From NCBI GenBank assembly GCA_937897665.1, contig CALCPB010000397.1, positions 1 through 5,870 of the forward strand: a stretch of DNA of 5,870 bases. Reading direction: 5' to 3'. Source of the DNA: an uncultured Halomicronema sp. GTDB taxonomy: Bacteria; Cyanobacteriota; Cyanobacteriia; Phormidesmidales; Phormidesmidaceae. Shown in pieces: positions 1-4,929 of this stretch; position 1 is the first letter of the stretch, and each line of letters starts with the position of its first letter. Position numbers and translations under genes: made by a program. Under the pieces are notes generated by a model. That model worked only from the letters and a program-made list of their open reading frames with translations, had not been told where the DNA came from and did no database searches.

Positions 1-95
1 ACATAGGCCGACGACATCTCCACGCGGGCCTCAGGATCCAGCAGCTGCTCAATCAGGTCAGGGGTCAGCGATCGCTTGATTTCTGAAATGTCCAT
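1..95 (-). CDS. N-terminal fragment of an unrecognised protein, cut by the left edge
   Basis: The frame opens with ATG at 95-93 on the minus strand and stays open to the window edge (31 codons). The peptide begins MDISEIKRSLTPDLIEQLL and continues DPEARVEMSSAY; it is acidic, helix-prone and has no signal peptide. GGA of a weak purine-rich stretch lies about 8 bases before the ATG. It contains a HIP1 site at 68-75 that reads as Arg-Ser codons. It is divergent from dnaK, with 226 bp between the two start codons. I do not recognise the family. A longer overlapping minus-strand frame (316-65) has no family resemblance and looks like a shadow, so this frame is preferred, but only a short stretch is visible. 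Confidence 0.5.
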   Translation of the reverse strand, partial: MDISEIKRSLTPDLIEQLLDPEARVEMSSAY

Positions 96-292
96 AACAG
101 TTCCGTGCGTGGGTCAACACAGTACCCGCCCCTGAATTCTAATGGGATTATGGACTGTCGAACCCCGGCAAAAGACGGAAACCCAGCAGTTGCCAAGGTG
201 GCTTGCTCCTTACTGGTAAACGCCGAACTCCCGCCGTCCCCGATCAGTTCGGTATCCCCCCCTACAAGGATTTGGGCACAGCCCGCACACTG

Positions 293-313
293 TATATAGC
301 TGTTAAGCCGGAG
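293..313 (+). promoter_or_regulatory. Possible dnaK -10 element and Shine-Dalgarno sequence
   Basis: TATATA at 293-298, inside TGTATATAGC, is the best -10-like hexamer upstream of dnaK; TTGGGC at 272-277 is a poor -35 with non-ideal spacing. GGAG at 310-313 lies 8 bases before the ATG at 322 and supports that start. If the -10 is right, the leader is only about 17 bases. I see no CIRCE inverted repeat (TTAGCACTC/GAGTGCTAA) in 96-321, so HrcA control is not indicated here. The Shine-Dalgarno call is solid; the -10 is tentative. Confidence 0.4.
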
Positions 314-321
314 CAAAATCT

Positions 322-1380
322 ATGGGAAAGGTCGTAGGTATAGACTTAGGAACCACCAACTCAGTCGTCGCTGTGATGGAAGGGGGCAAACCCACTGTCA
401 TCGCCAACGCTGAAGGGTTCCGTACCACCCCATCTGTGGTTTCTTATGCCAAGAATGGCGATCGCCTCGTTGGGCAAATTGCCAAGCGCGGCGCAGTTAT
501 GAACCCAGAAAACACCTTTTATTCTGTCAAACGTTTCATCGGTCGCCGCTTCGATGAAGTCGGTAATGAGTCCACCGAAGTTGCTTACAAAGTTTTGAAT
601 GTGGGCAACAACCTGAAGATCGACTCTCCCCAGGCGGGCAAGCAATTTGCCCCTGAGGAAATTTCTGCTCAAGTCCTGCGCAAACTGGCTGACGATGCCA
701 GCAAGTATCTAGGCGAAACCGTTACCCAAGCAGTGATTACGGTTCCTGCCTATTTCAATGACTCACAGCGTCAGGCCACCAAAGATGCCGGCAAAATTGC
801 CGGTCTCGAAGTGCTGCGCATCATCAATGAGCCGACGGCGGCTTCACTAGCCTACGGTTTAGACAAGAAGAGTAACGAAACCATCCTCGTCTTTGACTTA
901 GGTGGCGGTACCTTTGATGTCTCGATCTTAGAAGTCGGCGATGGGGTCTTTGAGGTGTTAGCGACCTCAGGCGACACTCACCTCGGTGGCGACGACTTTG
1001 ACAAAAAGATCGTCGATTACCTGGCAGGCGAGTTTCAGCGCAACGAAGGCATCGATCTGCGGAAAGACAAGCAAGCCCTACAGCGTCTCACGGAAGCCGC
1101 TGAGAAAGCCAAAATTGAGCTGTCTAGCACCAGCCAGTCAGAAATTAATCTGCCTTTTATTACCGCCACTCAAGATGGCCCTAAGCACTTAGAGACCGTC
1201 TTGACCCGCGCCAAGTTTGAGGAGTTGGTGTCTGACCTGATCGATCGCTGCCGGATTCCGGTCGAGCAGGCCCTTAAAGATTCCAAGCTCAACCGCGAAA
1301 ACATTGACGAAGTCGTCTTAGTCGGCGGTTCAACCCGAATCCCGGCAGTCCTAGAAGTCTTCAAAATGATTTTGGGCTAA
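322..1380 (+). CDS. dnaK: 5' part of dnaK: truncated ATPase domain (352 aa)
   Basis: This is the product expected if the TAA at 1378-1380 is obeyed. It starts at ATG 322 with a well-spaced GGAG and ends LEVFKMILG. It holds the phosphate-1, connect-1, phosphate-2 and adenosine motifs and the expected catalytic residues (Lys70, Thr197, Asp192 and Asp199 by alignment to the family). It lacks connect-2, the last strand and helix of the ATPase fold, the linker and the whole peptide-binding domain. Such a fragment would be expected to fold poorly and cannot bind substrate. It is the larger part of the ATPase domain, roughly 350 of about 385 residues. A chaperone function for the fragment alone is not supported. 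Confidence 0.8.
   Translation: MGKVVGIDLGTTNSVVAVMEGGKPTVIANAEGFRTTPSVVSYAKNGDRLVGQIAKRGAVMNPENTFYSVKRFIGRRFDEVGNESTEVAYKVLNVGNNLKIDSPQAGKQFAPEEISAQVLRKLADDASKYLGETVTQAVITVPAYFNDSQRQATKDAGKIAGLEVLRIINEPTAASLAYGLDKKSNETILVFDLGGGTFDVSILEVGDGVFEVLATSGDTHLGGDDFDKKIVDYLAGEFQRNEGIDLRKDKQALQRLTEAAEKAKIELSSTSQSEINLPFITATQDGPKHLETVLTRAKFEELVSDLIDRCRIPVEQALKDSKLNRENIDEVVLVGGSTRIPAVLEVFKMILG
1378..1380 (+). other. In-frame TAA at dnaK codon 353
   Basis: The codons around it read GTC TTC AAA ATG ATT TTG GGC TAA GCC CCT AAT CAA. From memory of cyanobacterial DnaK2, the motif here is LGK(D/E)PNQ, so the stop stands where Lys is usual. AAA to TAA is a single A-to-T change; CAA to TAA is also one step. TAA ends the genes at 2430-2432 (minus), 3451-3453 and 4789-4791, so it is a functional stop in this organism. 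No selenocysteine-type or known leaky context is present, and TAA is generally the least leaky stop codon. Confidence 0.9.
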
Positions 1381-1470
1381 GCCCCTAATCAAACCGTTAT
1401 CCCTGACGAAGTTGTCGCTATTGGTGCGGCCATTCAAGGGGGCGTTTTAGCCGGTGAAGTTAAAGACATC

Positions 1471-2238
1471 TTGCTGCTAGACGTCACGCCTCTGTCTTTG
1501 GGCGTTGAAACGTTGGGCGGGGTCATGACCAAACTCATCCCTCGTAACACAACTGTGCCAACCAAGAAGTCTGAAACCTTCTCCACGGCAGTGGATGGCC
1601 AAACAAATGTGGAAATTCACGTGCTGCAGGGCGAGCGTGAAATGTCTGGTGACAACAAGAGCCTGGGCACCTTCCGGTTGGATGGCATTCCGCCAGCGCC
1701 TCGGGGTGTTCCTCAGATTGAAGTCATCTTTGACATCGATGCCAACGGCATCTTGAGCGTGACGGCTAAAGATAAAGGGACGGGCAAAGAGCAGTCCATC
1801 AGCATTACCGGCGCTTCCACACTGGATGATGCCGAAGTTGATCGGATGGTCAAAGACGCTGAAGTTAACGCGGCAGCTGACAAAGAGCGTCGTGAGAAAG
1901 TCGAGGTTAAGAACCAGGCTGATACGCTCTCTTACCAAGCGGAAAAGCAAGTCGAAGAGTTGGGCGACAAGGTGCCCGCTGACGACAAAGCCAAGATCGA
2001 CGAGCAGATCAAGGATCTTAAGGAAGCCGTCGCTTCTGAGGACTACGACAAAATGAAGTCCCTCACCACTGAGTTACAGCAAGCGCTGTACAGCATTAGT
2101 GCCAACCTCTATCAGCAAGCCGGTGGCCCCGAGGCTGCCGCTGGTGGAGCAGCTCCTGAGGGAGATGCCGGTGACGGTGCTGCTGACAGTGGCGAAGATG
2201 TCATCGACGCTGAGTTTACTGAGCCTGAGAACAAATAG
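1471..2238 (+). CDS. dnaK: 3' part of dnaK: linker, peptide-binding domain and lid
   Basis: The frame is open from 1381, but the first standard start codon after the TAA is TTG at 1471, which falls within the interdomain linker ([11 protein letters not shown]). The next ATG is at 1525. There is no convincing ribosome binding site before 1471; the nearest purine-rich run (GGTGAAG) is too far upstream, so independent translation is doubtful. The encoded part contains the beta-sandwich peptide-binding domain (full-protein residues about 392-505, including HVLQGER and [13 protein letters not shown]), the alpha lid (about 506-600) and a Gly/Ala-rich acidic tail ending [13 protein letters not shown]. 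It is best read as the remainder of the interrupted dnaK rather than a separate gene. Confidence 0.6.
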   Translation: MLLDVTPLSLGVETLGGVMTKLIPRNTTVPTKKSETFSTAVDGQTNVEIHVLQGEREMSGDNKSLGTFRLDGIPPAPRGVPQIEVIFDIDANGILSVTAKDKGTGKEQSISITGASTLDDAEVDRMVKDAEVNAAADKERREKVEVKNQADTLSYQAEKQVEELGDKVPADDKAKIDEQIKDLKEAVASEDYDKMKSLTTELQQALYSISANLYQQAGGPEAAAGGAAPEGDAGDGAADSGEDVIDAEFTEPENK

Positions 2239-2243
2239 TCTCA

Positions 2244-2282
2244 CGCAGCAGAGCGGTCATCACTTTCGACCGCTCTGCTGCG
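2244..2282 (+). terminator. Perfect 15-bp hairpin just after dnaK, without a T tract
   Basis: CGCAGCAGAGCGGTC (2244-2258) pairs perfectly with GACCGCTCTGCTGCG (2268-2282) around a 9-base loop. It starts 6 bases after the dnaK stop. The following bases (ATCTCAGTTT) hold only a short T run, so it is a weak intrinsic terminator by itself. It may instead protect the 3' end of the mRNA or act together with the terminator at 2322-2349. The hairpin is certain from the sequence; its function is inferred. Confidence 0.65.
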
Positions 2283-2316
2283 ATCTCAGTTTATAAGCTT
2301 GCTCCGGCTAGCAAGG

Positions 2317-2349
2317 AAAAACGGATGGCGATCGCCATCCGCTTTTTTT
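2317..2349. terminator. Bidirectional intrinsic terminator with HIP1 at its centre
   Basis: A perfect 20-base palindrome, CGGATGGCGATCGCCATCCG (2322-2341), forms an 8-bp stem with a GATC loop. On the plus strand it is followed by seven Ts (2343-2349); on the minus strand the run of five As at 2317-2321 gives five Ts. It lies between the convergent dnaK and hli genes, 83 bases past the dnaK stop and 88 bases past the hli stop, so it can end both transcripts. The central GCGATCGC (2328-2335) is a HIP1 site. Confidence 0.85.
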
Positions 2350-2429
2350 GCCTTGAAGACATTCAAACCGAGAGCGCGTGGAACTTAACGAAACACTCCT
2401 GCCGATGCTCAGCTCTCAAGCTTGGCCGT

Positions 2430-2579
2430 TTAGAGCAGCTGCAAAAACGCCAAAAATCCTTTCCCGGTCAATAGCTCAATCAAAAGCGCTAGACCAAAAG
2501 CCATCATCGCCAGTCGTCCGTTAAGGCTTTCGGCCCCTTTTGTAAAACCGAGATCCTCGACCAGAGGCTTAGTTTTCAT
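2430..2579 (-). CDS. hli: High-light-inducible protein (Hli/SCP, one-helix chlorophyll-binding family)
   Basis: The gene encodes 49 residues, from ATG 2579-2577 to TAA 2432-2430. Hli proteins are single-helix thylakoid membrane proteins that bind chlorophyll and carotenoid and protect photosystem assembly intermediates under high light. The chlorophyll-binding signature ExxNGRxAM is complete: ESLNGRLAM at residues 17-25, with Glu17, Asn20 and Arg22. It is followed by a hydrophobic helix (about 23-38) and an ending TGKGFLAFLQLL. The preceding GFT.. AE pattern and the short length resemble the HliC type. The start is somewhat uncertain: AGAG lies about 12 bases before the ATG, and an in-frame TTG three codons upstream (2588) would add three residues. 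It is convergent with dnaK and has an HLR1 site directly upstream. The family call is firm; the subtype is tentative. Confidence 0.9.
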   Translation of the reverse strand: MKTKPLVEDLGFTKGAESLNGRLAMMAFGLALLIELLTGKGFLAFLQLL

Positions 2580-2595
2580 ATCTGTCAATTTCTCT

Positions 2596-2613
2596 TTTGT
2601 AAATTTTTGTAAC
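2596..2613 (-). promoter_or_regulatory. HLR1 element (RpaB-type binding site) upstream of hli
   Basis: Read on the minus strand, 2613 to 2596 is GTTACAAA-AA-TTTACAAA. This matches exactly the HLR1 consensus of two (G/T)TTACA(A/T)(A/T) repeats separated by two bases, the site of the response regulator RpaB in cyanobacterial high-light genes. It lies 16 bases before the hli start codon. The match is visible in the sequence; RpaB binding is inferred from established knowledge of hli promoters. Confidence 0.8.
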
Positions 2614-2631
2614 GACCTGTTTCCATGTTAA
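2603..2631 (-). promoter_or_regulatory. Candidate hli promoter overlapped by HLR1
   Basis: On the minus strand, TTAACA (2631-2626, five of six matches to TTGACA) is followed after 17 bases by AAAAAT (2608-2603, four of six matches to TATAAT). The -10 would lie inside the HLR1 element, and transcription would start near 2596, giving a leader of about 17 bases. A regulator bound there would block polymerase, which fits low-light repression by RpaB. The -10 is poor, so the exact placement is uncertain. Confidence 0.4.
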
Positions 2632-3012
2632 CGTTCCTAAGAGGTTGTGAGGCGGGTCATAACAAATTCCTGTCTACCCATCAGGCCTTCGTAATCTTCT
2701 GATAACTGCAGTCCGGTGAGGTGCCCTATTGTGCCACCCAATCTGGACTACTGCTCAGTCCGTGCGGGCGCTTGAGGTTTTCTCTGGCCAGCCGCAATTT
2801 AATTGGAACGCCCCAGCTAGCTGAAATCACTCGCTGATCGGCTGTTAAATTCCGTAGGGCTGGCCCTTCTCAAAAAGTATTTTGCTGCGCCACCCTGTAT
2901 AAATAGTCGTTGCAGATTGTGAACACCCGTTACAGGTTTGATTCTTGCGCGGTAATTCTCCTATCTCAGCTACGCAGAATATAAGAGAGGGCATTCCACA
3001 TCGCTGTCTGCT
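2614..3012. other. Intergenic region of about 400 bp with no recognisable gene
   Basis: Both strands were read for short genes, tRNA-like folds and known cyanobacterial small RNAs, and none is convincing. Visible items: a small hairpin GGACT/AGTCC with a 7-base loop (2745-2761), a 10-base palindrome CAGCTAGCTG (2814-2823), a near-palindrome CAATTTAATTG (2795-2805), and two AT-rich -10-like hexamers, TATAAA at 2898-2903 and TATAAG at 2980-2985. Neither hexamer has a good -35 at standard distance. The right part probably carries the promoter of the 3028 gene and a leader of up to about 120 bases. Confidence 0.5.
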
Positions 3013-3018
3013 GGAGGG
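3013..3018 (+). promoter_or_regulatory. Strong ribosome binding site GGAGGG for the 3028 gene
   Basis: GGAGGG at 3013-3018 lies 9 bases before ATG 3028. This is the strongest Shine-Dalgarno match in the window. It fixes the start and is the main argument that the otherwise unrecognised frame is a real gene. Confidence 0.75.
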
Positions 3019-3027
3019 AATATCACC

Positions 3028-3453
3028 ATGGTGAGCAATCTATACGCAATTCAGTGCCCTGACTGCTTGCCCGGCCCTGGCAAGCCTAGCCCCATGCGAT
3101 GGGATCTGGTTCCTAACCCCGTCAGAGTGGTTCTACTGGATGCGGGTTGTTTGCTGTTGAAACACTGGACGCGTCGTCACCATGACGCCCATGTCCGGTT
3201 TCAATATGCGCCGATGGTCTATAACGGCGACCTGTACTATTTACAGCGCTGGGCACATGTTGAGTGGAACGTCTCTCCGAGTCAGCTACTGTTTCCTCAC
3301 GAAGGCTGGCCTTGTACCGAAAAGACGCGGCGCGACGGCAGTTATCTGTCGCTCTTGGTCAGAGAGGCGATCGCCCACCTCTACTCTGACGCTGCTGATC
3401 ACGCCTCGAACCAGAGCCATCGGTCATTAGTCAACGTTTCCCTAAGTCATTAA
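3028..3453 (+). CDS. Hypothetical protein, 141 aa, no recognised family
   Basis: I do not recognise this protein. The frame runs from ATG 3028, with a strong GGAGGG, to TAA 3451-3453. It has a Cys pair near the N-terminus (QCPDC, Cys10 and Cys13), followed by a Pro/Gly-rich stretch and two further cysteines (41 and 96). That arrangement could suit metal binding, but two well-separated single cysteines do not make a known zinc motif. The middle is rich in aromatic and basic residues (KHWTRRHHDAH at 45-55, then several Trp and Tyr up to about 94). A helical segment SLLVREAIAHLY follows at 108-119, then a polar Ser/His-rich tail. There is no signal peptide or membrane segment, so it is probably soluble. 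A HIP1 site lies at 3367-3374 within the coding region. It may be a small lineage-restricted cyanobacterial protein. Its 114-bp gap to the permease gives no clear functional link. Confidence 0.65.
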   Translation: MVSNLYAIQCPDCLPGPGKPSPMRWDLVPNPVRVVLLDAGCLLLKHWTRRHHDAHVRFQYAPMVYNGDLYYLQRWAHVEWNVSPSQLLFPHEGWPCTEKTRRDGSYLSLLVREAIAHLYSDAADHASNQSHRSLVNVSLSH

Positions 3454-3521
3454 TGCCGGGTCTGGCGCTCTCGTAAGCCGGCCTCCAGTCCGCTTGGCGT
3501 CAGTCTTAATCAGTAAATCGC

Positions 3522-3527
3522 TATGAT
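3522..3527 (+). promoter_or_regulatory. Possible -10 element upstream of the permease gene
   Basis: TATGAT at 3522-3527 is a good -10 match (five of six) 40 bases before the permease start. TTGGCG at 3494-3499 is the nearest -35-like hexamer but is 22 bases away, longer than standard. A promoter here would mean the permease gene is transcribed separately from the 3028 gene. Confidence 0.3.
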
Positions 3528-3567
3528 GAGCTGACACTCGTTCTATCGCCTCTGCAGCGCCCCCCTA

Positions 3568-4791
3568 ATGGATTTTGGTGAAAGCTTAAAAATGGCCGTC
3601 AAAACCTTGACCGCCAATAAACTTCGCAGCAGCCTGACAATGTTGGGCATCGTGATCGGTAACGCCTCGGTGATTACGATGGTCGGCATTGGCGAAGGGG
3701 CTCAACGCTACATCAACGACCAGCTTCAAACCTTGGGGCCGAACGTCCTTTTCATTGCTCCTGGCAACCGAGAAACTCGCGAGTTAGGCGGGCTAGAGGT
3801 TCCTCGCACCCTGGTTGTCGCCGATGCCGAGGCCATCGCCGAACAGGTCCCTCCCGTCGTTGGTGTAGCGCCAGAGTTTAGTTTGCGAGACCTGGTCACC
3901 TATCGCAATCGCAACGCCAACACCAGTATCGTGGGCACCAACGAGCAGTTTCTCAAGGTTCGTAGCTTTGAAATGTCACAAGGGCGCTTCATCTCAGAGC
4001 TAGATTTGGAACGTCGCAGCCAAGTCGTTGTGTTGGGCTCCACCCTGGCAGAGCGATTGTTTGACGATACTTTACCGATTGGCAAAACGATTCGGGTTAA
4101 AGGCACTAACTTCGAAATTGTAGGCGTGATGGCTCAAAAAGGCTCGAACCTCGGGCTAGATTACGATGACTCAGTGCTGATTCCGATCACGACTCAAGCC
4201 AGCCGCCTAGTCGGGCGACGCCAATCGCCCTACGGCATTGAAGTATCGTTCATCTCAGTCTCCACCAAAGACCGTGAAAGCATGAGCACGGCAGCGTTTC
4301 AAATCACGAATCTACTGCGGCTACGCCATAACATTCGAGGCGAAGATGACTTTTTTATTCAAAGTCAAGATACCTTGTTGAGCATTGCCGAAACGATCAC
4401 TGGCGCATTGACCGTCATGCTCGCCGCGATCGCCGGTATTTCGCTACTGGTCGGCGGTATTGGCATTATGAACATTATGCTGGTGTCGGTGCGAGAGCGG
4501 ACACAGGAAATTGGCCTCCGCAAGGCTATTGCGGCATCGCAGCAAGACATCCTGACCCAATTCTTGATCGAAGCCATCATCCTTTCCATCGCGGGAGGGC
4601 TCGTCGGCACGAGCTTGGGGATCAGTGGCATTGTCATGGTGACCCTGTTTACCCCCTTTGAAGCGGGGGTCTCGGCTGTCGCGATCGCGATCGCGGTCGG
4701 CGTTTCAGGGGGCATCGGCCTCTTTTTTGGTGTCTTCCCCGCTCGTCAAGCCGCTAAACTTGACCCTATCGTCGCTTTGCGCAGCGCTTAA
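3568..4791 (+). CDS. ABC transporter permease, MacB/FtsX type (407 aa)
   Basis: This is a membrane subunit of the MacB/LolC/FtsX class of ABC transporters, which work as mechanotransmission pumps for export or lipoprotein and envelope processes. The order is typical of the class: a cytoplasmic N-terminal helix (MDFGESLKMAVKTLTANKLRS), a first membrane helix (about 21-43), a large periplasmic MacB_PCD-like domain (about 44-275), then the FtsX domain with three membrane helices (about 278-306, 332-358, 367-392). FtsX hallmarks are VGGIGIMNIMLVSVRERTQE (295-314), GLRKAIAAS and the terminal PARQAAKLDPIVALRSA. The length matches the family at about 400 residues. There is no evident Shine-Dalgarno before ATG 3568, but the N-terminus fits the family, so M1 is preferred to M9. 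No ATP-binding subunit or membrane-fusion partner is in the window, so the substrate cannot be named. Three HIP1 copies, two of them overlapping, lie inside the gene. Confidence 0.92.
   Translation: MDFGESLKMAVKTLTANKLRSSLTMLGIVIGNASVITMVGIGEGAQRYINDQLQTLGPNVLFIAPGNRETRELGGLEVPRTLVVADAEAIAEQVPPVVGVAPEFSLRDLVTYRNRNANTSIVGTNEQFLKVRSFEMSQGRFISELDLERRSQVVVLGSTLAERLFDDTLPIGKTIRVKGTNFEIVGVMAQKGSNLGLDYDDSVLIPITTQASRLVGRRQSPYGIEVSFISVSTKDRESMSTAAFQITNLLRLRHNIRGEDDFFIQSQDTLLSIAETITGALTVMLAAIAGISLLVGGIGIMNIMLVSVRERTQEIGLRKAIAASQQDILTQFLIEAIILSIAGGLVGTSLGISGIVMVTLFTPFEAGVSAVAIAIAVGVSGGIGLFFGVFPARQAAKLDPIVALRSA
4681..4694 (+). repeat. Two overlapping HIP1 palindromes
   Basis: GCGATCGCGATCGC contains GCGATCGC at 4681-4688 and again at 4687-4694, sharing two bases. 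In the permease frame it encodes Ala-Ile-Ala-Ile-Ala within the last membrane helix. Single HIP1 copies elsewhere in the window lie at 68-75, 458-465, 2328-2335, 3367-3374, 4426-4433 and 5545-5552. Such density is characteristic of many cyanobacterial genomes. Confidence 0.9.
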
Positions 4792-4929
4792 ATTGAGTTT
4801 TAGCTGATCGACACAACGCAATAGAACTCTCCGATGGATGTATGGGAATATTCAAAGGGTGAACGCTCGTTTTCTGAAAGTCTTTTTTGACCGTCAGAGA
4901 CATGTGAAAGATTCTCGCTTGCAAAGGTT

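Larger units (their letters stand above)
322..2238 (+). pseudogene. dnaK: dnaK (DnaK2-type Hsp70 chaperone), interrupted by an in-frame TAA
   Basis: Hsp70 chaperones bind exposed hydrophobic peptide segments in an ATP-driven cycle with DnaJ and GrpE in the cytoplasm. One frame runs from ATG 322 to TAG 2236-2238, 638 codons before the final stop, the normal length of a bacterial DnaK. Codon 353 (1378-1380) is TAA. The ATPase domain shows phosphate-1 IDLGTTNS (7-14), Lys70, connect-1 [12 protein letters not shown] (168-179), phosphate-2 [12 protein letters not shown] (190-201) and adenosine [11 protein letters not shown] (331-341). After the stop come connect-2 ([10 protein letters not shown], about 361-370), the interdomain linker ILLLDVTPL (383-391), the peptide-binding beta domain, the helical lid and a typical tail [13 protein letters not shown]. 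The start [14 protein letters not shown] and this tail resemble cyanobacterial DnaK2 rather than DnaK1 or DnaK3. There is no indel or frame change and the flanking sequence is conserved. It may be a recent null allele or a sequence error. Cyanobacteria normally carry several dnaK paralogs, so another copy could exist outside the window. Confidence 0.85.

Noticed and set aside
65..316. Minus-strand 83-residue frame and plus-strand 64-residue frame (105-299) upstream of dnaK
   Set aside because: Neither has a family-like composition or ribosome binding site, and they overlap each other and the better-supported frame at 1-95; this is the dnaK upstream region.
96..321. CIRCE operator for HrcA control of dnaK
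   Set aside because: No TTAGCACTC or GAGTGCTAA inverted repeat is present.
1378..1380. Genetic code change or programmed readthrough of TAA in dnaK
   Set aside because: TAA ends the hli, 3028 and permease genes at natural C-termini, and no recoding signal or leaky context is visible beside codon 353.
1477..1950. 157-residue minus-strand frame within dnaK
   Set aside because: It is antisense to strongly conserved Hsp70 coding sequence and is explained as a shadow frame.
2745..2761. Small RNA gene or riboswitch in the 2614-3012 gap
   Set aside because: The only hairpin is 5 bp and no known cyanobacterial RNA motif or terminator accompanies it.
2929..2940. Possible second HLR1 site upstream of the 3028 gene
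   Set aside because: Only one half-site (GTTACA) is present; the second repeat reads TGATTC and does not fit.
3455..3482. Terminator after the 3028 gene
   Set aside because: The GCCGG/CCGGC pairing is only 5 bp with an 18-base loop and no T tract.
4365..4715. 116-residue minus-strand frame within the permease gene
   Set aside because: It mirrors the membrane helices of a well-recognised FtsX domain and has no independent support.
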